Below, piece after piece: positions 1 through 7,199 of a stretch of 12,586 bases of DNA. The notes beneath the pieces were generated by a model. That model saw only the letters and a list, made by a program, of their open reading frames with translations. It was not told where the DNA came from and made no database searches. A program made the position numbers and the translations under genes. The first letter of the stretch is position 1. Each line of letters starts with the position of its first letter. The DNA comes from Bacillota bacterium (GTDB lineage: Bacteria > Bacillota > Clostridia > Clostridiales > Clostridiaceae), in the NCBI GenBank assembly GCA_023451395.1, contig JAEXZL010000070.1, positions 1 through 12,586 of the forward strand, in the 5' to 3' direction.

Positions 1-31
1 TCTGAGGGAATACAATATTCCCTCAGATTTT
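1..31. terminator. Perfect 12-bp hairpin, probable intrinsic terminator
   Basis: Bases 1-12 and 16-27 are perfect reverse complements around a 3-nt loop (CAA), and four T follow at 28-31. In plus orientation this looks like the terminator of a gene left of the window. The hairpin also lies 35 bp beyond the stop codon of the minus-strand gene at 63-689, so it could end that transcript too; the minus-side T-tract would fall outside the window. Confidence 0.75.
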
Positions 32-62
32 CAACTTTAGTATATTTAAAGATACTTTTATC

Positions 63-689
63 TTAAAGATTCTTATTATTAAAGACCTTGTTGCCGTATA
101 TTTCAATAAGAAGCCCTTCAAAAACCTCTAGTGGTTGTGCTCCACTTAACCTATAATCATCATTGATTATAAAGGTTGGGGTGTTCTCCACATTATGCTT
201 TTTAGCAAGCTTTTGATTTTCCTCAAGTATTTCTTTATAATAACCTTCATTTAATTTATGGATCATATCCTTTGAGTCTAAACCTACCTTGTCAGCTAAA
301 GCACCTAATACTTCTGTGCTGGAGATATTGCCTTGATTACCGAAGTATTCCTTATAAACCTCTAAGGAAAAGTCATCGTATTTGTTGTTTTCTCTAGCAT
401 ATTCAGCAGCCTGAAGTGCTAAGGAAGTATTGTAGACATAGTCTACGTCTTTAAAAGGTAGTTTAAAGTATTTTGCTCTCTCTATTAAAGGATTAAGTAA
501 GTCTTTTACTTCAAAGCCCCTGAAGAACTCTTTTAGCTCCATTCCTTCATCAGGAAGCTCAGGGTGCATTTGAAAACTTATCCATTGGTCTTCGATTATA
601 AAGTTTTTTTTCAATTCACGGATAATACCTTTTCCTAAATAACAGAAAGGACACGTAAAATCAGAAAATATTTTTATATTATATTTCAT
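63..689 (-). CDS. DsbA/FrnE-like thiol-disulfide oxidoreductase
   Basis: A 208-residue protein of the DsbA-like thioredoxin superfamily (FrnE or 2-hydroxychromene-2-carboxylate isomerase type). The CPFC redox motif is at residues 13-16, right after the first beta strand, and a TPTF cis-proline loop is at about 170-173. Between them lies a helical insertion, as usual for this family. There is no signal peptide or membrane segment, so it should act in the cytoplasm, probably as a thiol oxidoreductase or isomerase; the substrate cannot be read from sequence. I chose the ATG at 687-689 because AGAGGGG ends 5 nt upstream of it. A TTG seven codons earlier is in frame but would place that ribosome binding site inside the coding region. 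It is a single gene, divergent from the amylase, with its own promoter. The family call is firm; the exact function is open. Confidence 0.9.
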   Translation of the reverse strand: MKYNIKIFSDFTCPFCYLGKGIIRELKKNFIIEDQWISFQMHPELPDEGMELKEFFRGFEVKDLLNPLIERAKYFKLPFKDVDYVYNTSLALQAAEYARENNKYDDFSLEVYKEYFGNQGNISSTEVLGALADKVGLDSKDMIHKLNEGYYKEILEENQKLAKKHNVENTPTFIINDDYRLSGAQPLEVFEGLLIEIYGNKVFNNKNL

Positions 690-763
690 ACTATCCCCTC
701 TTTTCTTCAATTAATAATAAATACTATTTAATTATTAATGTTAAATAACTGATAATTAAAAAT

Positions 764-792
764 ATTATAAAAGAAATGTTTAGATTATACAA
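764..792 (-). promoter_or_regulatory. Sigma-A-type promoter for the DsbA-like gene
   Basis: Read on the minus strand, TTGTAT (792-787) and TATAAT (769-764) are separated by exactly 17 bp. The -10 matches the consensus completely and the -35 at four of six bases. The start of transcription would fall near 757, about 68 nt before the start codon. No other promoter fits in the gap. Confidence 0.6.
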
Positions 793-859
793 GGCTTATT
801 TAGTTACAAAATGAAAAATTAAGAAATTGTCAATAGTTTGTTAAAATTAATCCTTTTCA

Positions 860-936
860 TTGTAACAATTTTATTATCATTGTAAACTTTTATGAAAAGT
901 TGTACCCAGCTTTTTTTTCATGAGATAGAATATAAT
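860..936 (+). promoter_or_regulatory. Candidate amylase control region: three TTGTA motifs 20 bp apart and a -10 box
   Basis: The 326-bp gap between the divergent genes contains TTGTA at 860-864, 880-884 and 900-904, each exactly 20 bp after the last. A consensus TATAAT follows at 931-936, with an overlapping TAGAAT at 926-931. No good -35 lies 16-18 bp before either box. The pattern would suit an activator-dependent promoter with sites on one face of the helix, but in AT-rich DNA the motif is short and could be chance. No convincing catabolite-repression (cre) site with a central CG was seen. Confidence 0.35.
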
Positions 937-1015
937 ATCATAGTAGAAATAGATAAGTTAGTTTATTATCAAGATTTTATTTTAGGTGTAGATTTAATTT
1001 AAGGTGGTGCTAATA

Positions 1016-2470
1016 ATGGGCAATCATACGATGTTTCAATTTTTTGAGTGGAATTTGAAAAATAGTGGTGACCTTTGGAAGGTTTTAAAGGATAGAGGAT
1101 CAGACTTAGCAGAGGTAGGTATAACAGCTGTTTGGATTCCTCCAGCTTATAAGGCTATAAATCAAGAGGATGTTGGCTATGCTACCTATGACCTTTTTGA
1201 TTTAGGAGAGTTTACACAAAAGGGAACAAGAAGAACAAAATACGGTACTAAGAAGGAGCTTAAGTCAGCCGTTAAGGAGCTTCACAAACATAAGGTTCAG
1301 GTATATCTAGATGCAGTTTTGAATCATAAGGCTGGAGCAGATGGAACTGAAAAATTAATGGCTGTAGAGGTAGATGAAGAGAATAGGCAGGAAGAGATAT
1401 CTGAACCTTATGAAATAAAAGCATGGACAAAGTTTCTTTTTCCTGGAAGAGGGAACAAGTACTCTCCTTTTAAATGGAGCTTTATTCATTTTACTGGAAC
1501 AGATATAGATACTAACACAGGAAAGAATGCAATTTTTAAAATCCTAGGCGAAAATAAAGATTGGTCTAATGAGGTGAATGATGAATTTGGAAACTATGAT
1601 TATTTAATGTTTGCAGACATAGACTATGATCATCCAGAAGTTTATAATGAAATTATCCATTGGGGAAGCTGGGTGGTTAAGGAACTTGATCTTGATGGCT
1701 TTCGGTTAGATGCCATAAAGCATATTAAGGCAAGCTTTATTAAGGATTTTTTAGATAAGGTTAAGGAATCCACAGGAAAAGAGGATTTATATGCTGTGGG
1801 AGAATACTGGGTTAATGATATTGATTCACTGCAGAATTATCTAGAAACTTTAGATCATAGCCTTGACCTTTTTGACGTAACCCTGCATTTTAATTTTCAT
1901 GAAGCATCAAATTGTGGGAAGGAATATGATTTGAGCAGCATATTTCAGGGAACCTTGGTGGAGGTAAACCCAATGCATGCGGTGACCTTTGTAGATAATC
2001 ATGACTCACAACCAGGACAGGCTTTAGAATCATGGGTGGAGGATTGGTTTAAGCCTCTTGCTTATGGAATGATACTTTTAAGGAAGGATGGCTATCCCTG
2101 CATTTTTTACGGTGATTATTATGGAATAGGCGGAGAGGAGCCTATAGGCGGTAAAAAAGAGCTATTAGATAAGCTTCTTTATTTAAGAAAAAATTACACC
2201 TATGGTGACCAGGTTGATTATCTGGACCATCCTAATGTTATTGGATGGGTTAGAAACGGTGATGAGGAATTTGAAAATTCAGGGGCTGCAGTTTTGATTA
2301 GCAATGGAGAAGACGGAGAAAAGCTCATGGATGTTGGAGTAGAACGTAATGGAGAAGTATGGATTGATTATTTAGGGAATATACCTGAGGAGGTTACTAT
2401 AGGAGAGGATGGCAGTGCTCTTTTTAAGGTTAAGGGAAACTCCATATCCGTATGGATAAAAAAGTCTTAG
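1016..2470 (+). CDS. Cytoplasmic alpha-amylase, GH13 family (liquefying bacterial type)
   Basis: A 484-residue alpha-amylase that hydrolyses internal alpha-1,4 bonds of starch, glycogen or maltodextrins. All four GH13 conserved regions are present: D99-AVLNH (region I), GFRLDAIKH with nucleophile D232 (II), GEYW with acid/base E263 (III) and FVDNHD with D330 (IV). The N-terminal MFQFFEWN and the spacing of catalytic residues follow the Bacillus liquefying amylases and E. coli AmyA (GH13_5). The protein begins at the catalytic barrel with no signal peptide, so it should act inside the cell, on glycogen or imported dextrins. I chose ATG 1016 because AAGGTGG at 1001-1007 is well spaced from it; GTG 1004 lies within that site. 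It is followed by cobC after only 32 bp, an unusual neighbour that may share its transcript. Confidence 0.95.
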   Translation: MGNHTMFQFFEWNLKNSGDLWKVLKDRGSDLAEVGITAVWIPPAYKAINQEDVGYATYDLFDLGEFTQKGTRRTKYGTKKELKSAVKELHKHKVQVYLDAVLNHKAGADGTEKLMAVEVDEENRQEEISEPYEIKAWTKFLFPGRGNKYSPFKWSFIHFTGTDIDTNTGKNAIFKILGENKDWSNEVNDEFGNYDYLMFADIDYDHPEVYNEIIHWGSWVVKELDLDGFRLDAIKHIKASFIKDFLDKVKESTGKEDLYAVGEYWVNDIDSLQNYLETLDHSLDLFDVTLHFNFHEASNCGKEYDLSSIFQGTLVEVNPMHAVTFVDNHDSQPGQALESWVEDWFKPLAYGMILLRKDGYPCIFYGDYYGIGGEEPIGGKKELLDKLLYLRKNYTYGDQVDYLDHPNVIGWVRNGDEEFENSGAAVLISNGEDGEKLMDVGVERNGEVWIDYLGNIPEEVTIGEDGSALFKVKGNSISVWIKKS

Positions 2471-2502
2471 GTACAAGGGATACTGCTTATTAGGGGGATA
2501 TT

Positions 2503-3108
2503 ATGAAGGTTTATATGGTTAGACATGGAGAAACAGAAAGTAATGTTCTTAAAAAATATTGCGGAAGCTATGAAGGAGAACTTACGACCTTAGGGGAGGT
2601 ACAAGCACAGGAGCTGACAAGAAAGCTTCAAGGAATATCCTTTTACAAGGTTTATTCAAGCCCCTTAAATAGATGCAGAAGGACAGCAGATATTATTACA
2701 GGTCATAATTCTAAAATTATCGATGATAGACTTAAGGAGAGGGACTTTGGAATATTTGAAAATAAGACTTATGAAGAGCTACTAAAGGAATACCCTAGGG
2801 AGGTGGAAAGTTGGTCCAAGGATTGGATAAACTACCCAATACCTAAAGGAGAGAGCGCTAAGGAAGCCTATGATAGGGTGAAGCTTTTTATGGAGGAGCT
2901 CCAAAGTATTGAGTCTGATATAAATAATGAGGACAACCAAGATGCAAATATTCTAGTTGTTACCCATGGAGGAGTAATCAGGCTTATGTGCTCTGCAGTT
3001 TTGGGAGGGGATTTAGAATCCTTTTGGAGGATTTCTGCAAAGCCAGGAAGTCTGACCCTTTTTGCCTTGAATAAGGGTTTTTGGACATTAGAGGCACTTA
3101 ATATATAG
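2503..3108 (+). CDS. cobC: Alpha-ribazole phosphatase (CobC), histidine phosphatase family
   Basis: A 201-residue cytosolic protein of the histidine phosphatase (phosphoglycerate mutase-like) superfamily. The RHGE motif at residues 7-10 carries the phosphorylated histidine H8. Other family residues are R57 in SSPLNR, E79 in LKERDFG and H155 in VVTHGG. The family alone does not fix the substrate. Since cobU and cobS follow and cobT lies nearby, the likely reaction is removal of the 5'-phosphate from alpha-ribazole phosphate or adenosylcobalamin phosphate, the last step of nucleotide-loop assembly. The start ATG has AGGGGG a few bases upstream. The gap to the amylase is 32 bp and to cobU 119 bp. 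A general sugar-phosphate phosphatase is the alternative. Confidence 0.85.
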   Translation: MKVYMVRHGETESNVLKKYCGSYEGELTTLGEVQAQELTRKLQGISFYKVYSSPLNRCRRTADIITGHNSKIIDDRLKERDFGIFENKTYEELLKEYPREVESWSKDWINYPIPKGESAKEAYDRVKLFMEELQSIESDINNEDNQDANILVVTHGGVIRLMCSAVLGGDLESFWRISAKPGSLTLFALNKGFWTLEALNI

Positions 3109-3123
3109 GTTTTTAACAGGGTT

Positions 3124-3137
3124 TAATAGTACTATTA
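3124..3137. repeat. 14-bp perfect palindrome in the cobC-cobU gap
   Basis: TAATAGT at 3124-3130 is followed directly by its reverse complement ACTATTA at 3131-3137, 16 bp after the cobC stop codon. It has no loop and no following T-tract, so it is not a terminator. It could be a small operator, but may be chance in AT-rich DNA. The rest of the 119-bp gap (3109-3227) shows no convincing promoter, terminator or second riboswitch. Confidence 0.3.
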
Positions 3138-3227
3138 TATAGAATTTAGCAATTTTAAATTTCATGGTAAGTTTATTAATTATTGATTTTAATAGCACTT
3201 TTGAATAGATTTTAGGGGGGATAGGCT

Positions 3228-3776
3228 GTGGGAAAGATAATATTAATTTCCGGAGGACAGAGAAGTGGTAAAAGCACCTTTGGAGAAGACCTTCTTAAGA
3301 ATAAAGAGAATGTTTTATATATTGCTACCGCAAAGGTTTTAGATAGTGAGATGGAGGAGAGGGTAAGAAGACATAAGGAAAGGCGATGTTCCTCTTGGGA
3401 AACCTTTGAGGGCTTCCAAAACCTTGAAGAGGCCATTAGGGCTACGGATAAGGGATTTGTTTTGCTAGAATGTATTGGAACTATGGTAACAAATTTACTT
3501 TTTAATTATGAGGTGGATTTTGAAAGTATAGATTCTAAGAAGCTGGAGAGTATAGAAGAGAATATAAGGAAAGAGGTTATTTCTGCTGTAGAAGCAGCAG
3601 TAGAAATGAATAAAGAAATGATTGTTATAACCAATGAGGTGGGCTTAGGCCTTGTGTCAGAATATAAGCTAGGAAGAATATTTACAGATATATTGGGGAG
3701 GGTTAATCAGGATCTTGGCAAAATCTGTACTGAAGCATATTTTATGTCCTGCGGCCTTCCTCTCAAGTTAAAGTAG
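3228..3776 (+). CDS. cobU: Adenosylcobinamide kinase / adenosylcobinamide-phosphate guanylyltransferase
   Basis: A 182-residue bifunctional enzyme that phosphorylates adenosylcobinamide and then transfers GMP to it, giving adenosylcobinamide-GDP. The P-loop GGQRSGKS spans residues 9-16, directly after the first beta strand as in CobU. YIATAK (31-36) and ERVRRHKERR (44-53) are family signatures, with H49 at the position of the guanylylated histidine. TNEVGLG and the following LGR...NQ segment are also typical. The length matches the family (about 180). It starts with GTG, supported by AGGGGGG at 3214-3220 with 7-nt spacing. Its stop codon overlaps the ribosome binding site of cobS, so the two are almost certainly co-transcribed and translationally close. 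Cytosolic. Confidence 0.95.
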   Translation: MGKIILISGGQRSGKSTFGEDLLKNKENVLYIATAKVLDSEMEERVRRHKERRCSSWETFEGFQNLEEAIRATDKGFVLLECIGTMVTNLLFNYEVDFESIDSKKLESIEENIRKEVISAVEAAVEMNKEMIVITNEVGLGLVSEYKLGRIFTDILGRVNQDLGKICTEAYFMSCGLPLKLK

Positions 3777-3784
3777 GTGAAGAT

Positions 3785-4549
3785 GTGAGAAGTTATTTTA
3801 ATTCTTTTTTACTTATGCTTCAGATGTTGACAAGATTTCCAGTGAAAAAGGAATTGGCCTGCCAGGATAACGACTTTAGGAGAGGATCAAATTTCTTTTT
3901 TATTATAGGAATTATCATAGGAGTTCTTCAGTATACTACCTATATAATACTTAGGAACATTCTTCCTGTATATGCTCTTTCGATTTTGCTTATTATTCTT
4001 GAGTTAACAGCTACAGGAGCCTTCCATGTAGATGGCTTAGGAGACACCTGCGATGGCTTCTTTGCTGCTAAGGGCAGTGATAAAATTTTAGATATAATGA
4101 AGGATAGTCGAATAGGAACCTTTGCCTGTATTGCAATTATATTAGATATTTTAATAAGATTTGAGGGCTATAAATTTATTATTTCAGGATCCTTATATGG
4201 ACCTTTGCTAATTATTATCCCAGCCTTAAGCAGAGCATCAATTGCGCTTATCTGCTTTATAGGTAGGCCTGCAAAGGAAAAAGGTTTAGGAAATCTTTTT
4301 ATTAATAACGTGACTTTAAAGGAAGTTATGATTAACTATATAGGAATTATAATAATTTGTTTTCTTTTTTCCTTGCATCCTTTGAGGATAGCTTTTCTAA
4401 TAACCTTATCTGTTCTTGTGGTTCTTATTTTTAATGCTCTGTGCAGAAATAAGATAGGGGGAATTACAGGAGATTCTTTAGGGGCAACAAATGAACTGGT
4501 AACCTTATTTGCTCTTTTATTTTCTGCTATAAAATTATTACCTCTATAA
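3785..4549 (+). CDS. cobS: Adenosylcobinamide-GDP ribazoletransferase (cobalamin synthase)
   Basis: A 254-residue integral membrane enzyme that joins adenosylcobinamide-GDP to alpha-ribazole (or its phosphate) and releases GMP. The signature GAFHVDGLGDTCDGFF runs over residues 78-93, with acidic residues D83, D87 and D90. It is followed by IMKDSRIGTF (104-113) and by GGITGDSLGA near the C-terminus (225-234). Several hydrophobic segments (about 37-55, 62-78, 113-123, 138-158, 183-196 and 203-218) fit a polytopic membrane protein. The start is GTG at 3785, 8 bp after the cobU stop, with AGGTGA at 3775-3780 as ribosome binding site. It is the last gene before the riboswitch-controlled unit. Confidence 0.95.
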   Translation: MRSYFNSFLLMLQMLTRFPVKKELACQDNDFRRGSNFFFIIGIIIGVLQYTTYIILRNILPVYALSILLIILELTATGAFHVDGLGDTCDGFFAAKGSDKILDIMKDSRIGTFACIAIILDILIRFEGYKFIISGSLYGPLLIIIPALSRASIALICFIGRPAKEKGLGNLFINNVTLKEVMINYIGIIIICFLFSLHPLRIAFLITLSVLVVLIFNALCRNKIGGITGDSLGATNELVTLFALLFSAIKLLPL

Positions 4550-4555
4550 TTATTT

Positions 4556-4592
4556 TTCTAATATTTTCAAAGAAGTGTAGATATTAGAATTT
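4556..4592 (+). terminator. Possible weak terminator after cobS
   Basis: TTCTAATAT (4556-4564) and ATATTAGAA (4581-4589) form a perfect 9-bp stem around a 16-nt loop, followed by only three T. The stem has a single G-C pair, so it would be weak. It lies 6 bp after cobS and just before the next promoter, the right place for a terminator, but read-through into the riboswitch unit is plausible. Confidence 0.3.
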
Positions 4593-4597
4593 CGCTG

Positions 4598-4626
4598 TTG
4601 AAAAAGAGTGGTACTTAATCTATAAT
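4598..4626 (+). promoter_or_regulatory. Promoter of the riboswitch-cobT-btuFCD unit
   Basis: TTGAAA (4598-4603) and TATAAT (4621-4626) are separated by exactly 17 bp, which would start transcription near 4633, about 70 nt before the aptamer. A second, weaker pair (TTGGTG at 4663-4668, TATAAA at 4685-4690, 16-bp spacer) would start closer to the aptamer and cannot be excluded. Confidence 0.6.
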
Positions 4627-4704
4627 TATATTGCATCATATTATTTTTTTCTATTAGGTTTATTGGTGCTTTGGAAATAGGAATTATAAAAATGAATATT
4701 AATA

Positions 4705-4890
4705 GCTACAGGTGCCTTTTTAAGGTGAAAAGGGAATGCGGTGTAAATCCGCAGCAGCCCCCGCTACTGTATTTGAGGACTAAGCCTTTATATAACCACT
4801 TTCTTTTTGAAGGGAAGGTTAAGGTGAGGAATGATTCATAAGTCAGGAGACCTGCCTGTTGCAGCTCTTAATTTGCTTTCGGTGGGAAGG
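4705..4890 (+). promoter_or_regulatory. Cobalamin riboswitch aptamer (RF00174 type)
   Basis: The core pieces occur in order. P1 is probably ACAGG (4708-4712) with CCTGT (4855-4859). AGGGAA and GCGG/CCGC (P4, 4738-4741 with 4749-4752) come next, then the conserved CAGCCCCCGCTACTGT. The B12 box AGTCAGGAGACCTGCCT is at 4841-4857. After the box, CTTTC/GAAGG (4876-4880 with 4886-4890) forms P13 with loop GGTGG. Its GTGG can pair with CCGC (4761-4764) in loop 5, the kissing contact known from this class. The ligand is adenosyl- or another cobalamin; which one cannot be told. It lies upstream of cobT and, via the terminator at 4941, should shut off cobT-btuFCD when B12 is plentiful. Confidence 0.95.
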
Positions 4891-4940
4891 CTGTTAGAAG
4901 TAACAGGGATATTTTTTTAGCTTAAACTCTGTAAGATTCT

Positions 4941-4973
4941 AAAAGCATTATGCCACGGCATAGTGCTTTTTTA
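4941..4973 (+). terminator. Riboswitch expression-platform terminator
   Basis: Bases 4941-4953 pair with 4958-4970 in a 13-bp stem (one G-T pair) with a 4-nt loop (CACG), and the 3' arm runs into six T (4967-4972). It lies between the cobalamin aptamer and cobT, so it is the likely off-switch. AAAGCA in its 5' arm (4942-4947) can alternatively pair with TGCTTT at 4874-4879, which overlaps P13. Confidence 0.85.
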
Positions 4974-5043
4974 TATGTATTAAAGGTTTATAATTTGTTA
5001 GGCTATAAGTTTTTTTAAAAGCTTATAGGAAAGGATGGGAAAA

Positions 5044-6123
5044 ATGACTAAGCTAGAAGAAACACTAAAAGCAATAGAAGTCTCTGATAAAGAGGCAGAA
5101 AAGAGAGCAATGGATTATATCGATAATCTAGCAAAGCCTATAGGCAGCCTAGGCAGACTAGAAGAGATTGCAGCCAAATATTCAGGAATAACTGGAAAGC
5201 TTAAAAATAAGGTGAATAAAAAGGTGGTTGTAGTGATATGTGCTGACAATGGAGTTTGTGAGGAGGGGGTAAGTGCGGCCCCACAGAGCATTACTACATT
5301 GATGACATATTCCTTTCCAAAGCTTATTACTGGTGTAGGTGTACTTTCAAAATTTGCTGGAGCAGATATCAAGGTTGTGGACATTGGGGTAAAAGAAGAG
5401 ATAAATCATCCTCAAATATTATCTAAAAAGCTTATGACTGGTACCGGAAATATTCGCAAAGGTCCTGCTATGTCTAGGGAAACGGCAATTAAGGCTATAG
5501 AAGTTGGTATTTCTGTGGCAGAAGACCTCATTAAGGAGGGTTATGATTTAATTGGTACTGGAGAAATGGGTATAGGAAATACCACCACCAGCTCCGCGGT
5601 TACAGCAGCACTTTTAGGGCTTCCTGTGGAGGAGGTCGTTGGCTTAGGTGCAGGACTTACTAAAGAACAGTACAATCATAAGATACAGGTTATAAAGGAT
5701 GCTCTAGCTGTAAATAAACCTAATTCAAAAGATGTTATTGATGTAATTTCTAAGGTTGGTGGTTTGGATATAGCAGGAATGGTGGGCTTATATTTGGCAG
5801 CAGCAAGATATAAAAGGGCTATTGTTATTGATGGGCTAATATCAGCAATAGCAGCTCTTTGTGCTTGCAGGCTAAACCCAACTTCCAGTGATTATATGTT
5901 TACCTCCCATAAATCTAAGGAAAAGGCAGTAGGTGCAATATTTAAAGAACTAAAGATGTCCCCAATGCTGGATATGGATATGAGGCTAGGTGAGGGAAGT
6001 GGCTGTCCTCTAGCTTTTAATATTATAGAGGCCGCATTATTTATGGTCTCAGAAATGGGTTCCTTTAGTGAGGTTGGAATTGGAGAGGAAGCCTCAGAAA
6101 AGCTTATAGACATAAGAGAGTAA
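5044..6123 (+). CDS. cobT: Nicotinate-nucleotide--dimethylbenzimidazole phosphoribosyltransferase
   Basis: A 359-residue cytosolic enzyme that moves phosphoribose from nicotinate mononucleotide to a lower-ligand base, making alpha-ribazole phosphate. Motifs in order are KPIGSLGRLE (31-40), ICADNGVCEEGVSAAPQ (65-81), GTGEMGIGNTTTSSA (171-185) and RLGEGSG (314-320). E317 is the catalytic base and has the same number as in Salmonella CobT. The protein has the full family length. Two starts are possible, ATG 5035 and ATG 5044. I prefer 5044 because AAGGA at 5031-5035 is 8 nt away, while 5035 itself sits on that site. It is the first gene under the riboswitch. The base used (dimethylbenzimidazole or another) cannot be told, since no base-synthesis gene is in the window. 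Confidence 0.95.
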   Translation: MTKLEETLKAIEVSDKEAEKRAMDYIDNLAKPIGSLGRLEEIAAKYSGITGKLKNKVNKKVVVVICADNGVCEEGVSAAPQSITTLMTYSFPKLITGVGVLSKFAGADIKVVDIGVKEEINHPQILSKKLMTGTGNIRKGPAMSRETAIKAIEVGISVAEDLIKEGYDLIGTGEMGIGNTTTSSAVTAALLGLPVEEVVGLGAGLTKEQYNHKIQVIKDALAVNKPNSKDVIDVISKVGGLDIAGMVGLYLAAARYKRAIVIDGLISAIAALCACRLNPTSSDYMFTSHKSKEKAVGAIFKELKMSPMLDMDMRLGEGSGCPLAFNIIEAALFMVSEMGSFSEVGIGEEASEKLIDIRE

Positions 6124-6184
6124 GATTCTTACTTAAGGATAGTCTTTAGTTTTTATAATAAGGAATGTCTAAGATAGGTCTATT

Positions 6185-6253
6185 CTAGTAAGTATAAGCT
6201 AATATTACTAGTAAGTTTAAGTAAATATCACTAGTAAGAACAAGTTAATATTA
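6185..6253 (+). repeat. Three tandem 23-bp repeats before btuF
   Basis: Three head-to-tail copies of 23 bp each occupy 6185-6207, 6208-6230 and 6231-6253 with no spacer. Each begins CTAGTAAG, has AAG at unit positions 12-14, and ends in an AATATTA-like string. Copies 1 and 3 differ mainly at the positions after CTAGTAAG. The array ends 19 bp before the btuF start. Just upstream a TATAAT (6154-6159) lacks a good -35. It is not CRISPR, as there are no spacers. Confidence 0.85.
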
Positions 6254-6272
6254 AATGAAAGAGAGTGAAGAT

Positions 6273-7199
6273 ATGAAGAAGTCAAAGAAGAGTTTGTTGT
6301 TAGTATTAGTGCTTGCACTATCAGTTATATTTTCTGCCTGCAGTGGAAATGCTGATACCTCCCAAAAAGGTGAGGGTGGCAGTGGCTACTATCCTTTAAG
6401 CTTTACTGATTCCTTAGGAACAGAGATAACCATAGAGAAGGAGCCTGAAAGAATAGTATCTCTTGCTCCAAATATTACAGAAATGGTATATGCCCTTGGT
6501 CTTTCTGATAAACTAGTAGGAAGAACGGATTATTGTATTTATCCTGAAGAAGTTAATAAGGTACAGTCTATTGGTGATCTTATGAATCCTAACATAGAAA
6601 AGATAATGGAGCTAGAACCAGATGTGATTATTTCTTCTTCTTTGTTAACTGAGGAATATCAAAATAAGTTTAAGGAATTAAAAATTCAGGTTATAAATAT
6701 TGCAGATACTGATTCCTTTGAAGGGGTTTATAATTCAATTAAGTCTATGGGTAAGCTCTTTAATGTTGAAGAAAAGGCTGCAGAAGTGATAAATTCTATT
6801 AAGGATAAGGTAGCAGAGGTGGAAGGAAAGGTAGCTTCCAAGAGTAAGCCCTCTGTTTATTATGTGGTAGGCTTTGGCCAGGGGGGAGACTACACTGCTA
6901 CTGGAGAAACCTTTGTAAATGATATTATAACCTACGCTGGTGGGGACAACATTGCTAAGGATGTTACAGGCTGGACCTTTAGTAAGGAAATGCTTATTGA
7001 AAAGGATCCGGAAATAATACTTCTTCCATCCTATTATTATGATGAGTTTATTTCAACTGAAGGCTATAAGGATCTAACAGCAGTGAAGAACAAGAAAGTA
7101 TATGTTGTTGATAACAATGTAATAGATGTACAGGGACCAAGGATAGGTGAAGGGGTAGAAGCAGTGGCCAAGGCCCTTCATCCGGAACTTTTTAAGTAA
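6273..7199 (+). CDS. btuF: Cobalamin ABC transporter substrate-binding lipoprotein (BtuF-like)
   Basis: A 308-residue binding protein of the BtuF/FecB/TroA-like class III type. The N-terminus MKKSKKSLLLVLVLALSVIF is a lipoprotein signal peptide ending in FSAC; C23 would be lipidated and anchored outside the membrane. Then come PERIVSLAPNITEMVYALGL, LVGRTDYC and a long central helix, as in BtuF-type proteins, with a second lobe from about residue 185. The family also binds siderophores and haem. I read it as corrinoid-binding because it follows cobT under a cobalamin riboswitch. I chose ATG 6273 rather than 6255 because 6273 has GAGAGTGA upstream and starts exactly at the signal peptide. btuC follows after 42 bp. 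Confidence 0.85.
   Translation: MKKSKKSLLLVLVLALSVIFSACSGNADTSQKGEGGSGYYPLSFTDSLGTEITIEKEPERIVSLAPNITEMVYALGLSDKLVGRTDYCIYPEEVNKVQSIGDLMNPNIEKIMELEPDVIISSSLLTEEYQNKFKELKIQVINIADTDSFEGVYNSIKSMGKLFNVEEKAAEVINSIKDKVAEVEGKVASKSKPSVYYVVGFGQGGDYTATGETFVNDIITYAGGDNIAKDVTGWTFSKEMLIEKDPEIILLPSYYYDEFISTEGYKDLTAVKNKKVYVVDNNVIDVQGPRIGEGVEAVAKALHPELFK

Noticed and set aside
805..833. Minus-strand TTGACA at 833-828 as a second promoter for the DsbA-like gene
   Set aside because: No acceptable -10 lies 16-18 bp downstream; the pair at 792/769 is much better.
3183..3211. Promoter for cobU (TTGATT, 17 bp, TAGATT)
   Set aside because: The spacing is right but transcription would start at or inside the cobU ribosome binding site, leaving no leader; probably chance.
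4891..4918. CTGTTA/TAACAG hairpin followed by a T run as the riboswitch terminator
   Set aside because: The stem has six pairs, mostly A-T, and five bases separate it from the T run. The 13-bp hairpin at 4941-4973 is far stronger and better placed.
5115..6113. Two minus-strand open frames within cobT (5115-5384 and 5892-6113)
   Set aside because: They are antisense to a full-length, motif-complete cobT and have no start signals or family resemblance.
6185..6253. CRISPR array suggested by three 23-bp repeats
   Set aside because: The repeats abut each other with no spacers, are imperfect, and no cas gene is present.
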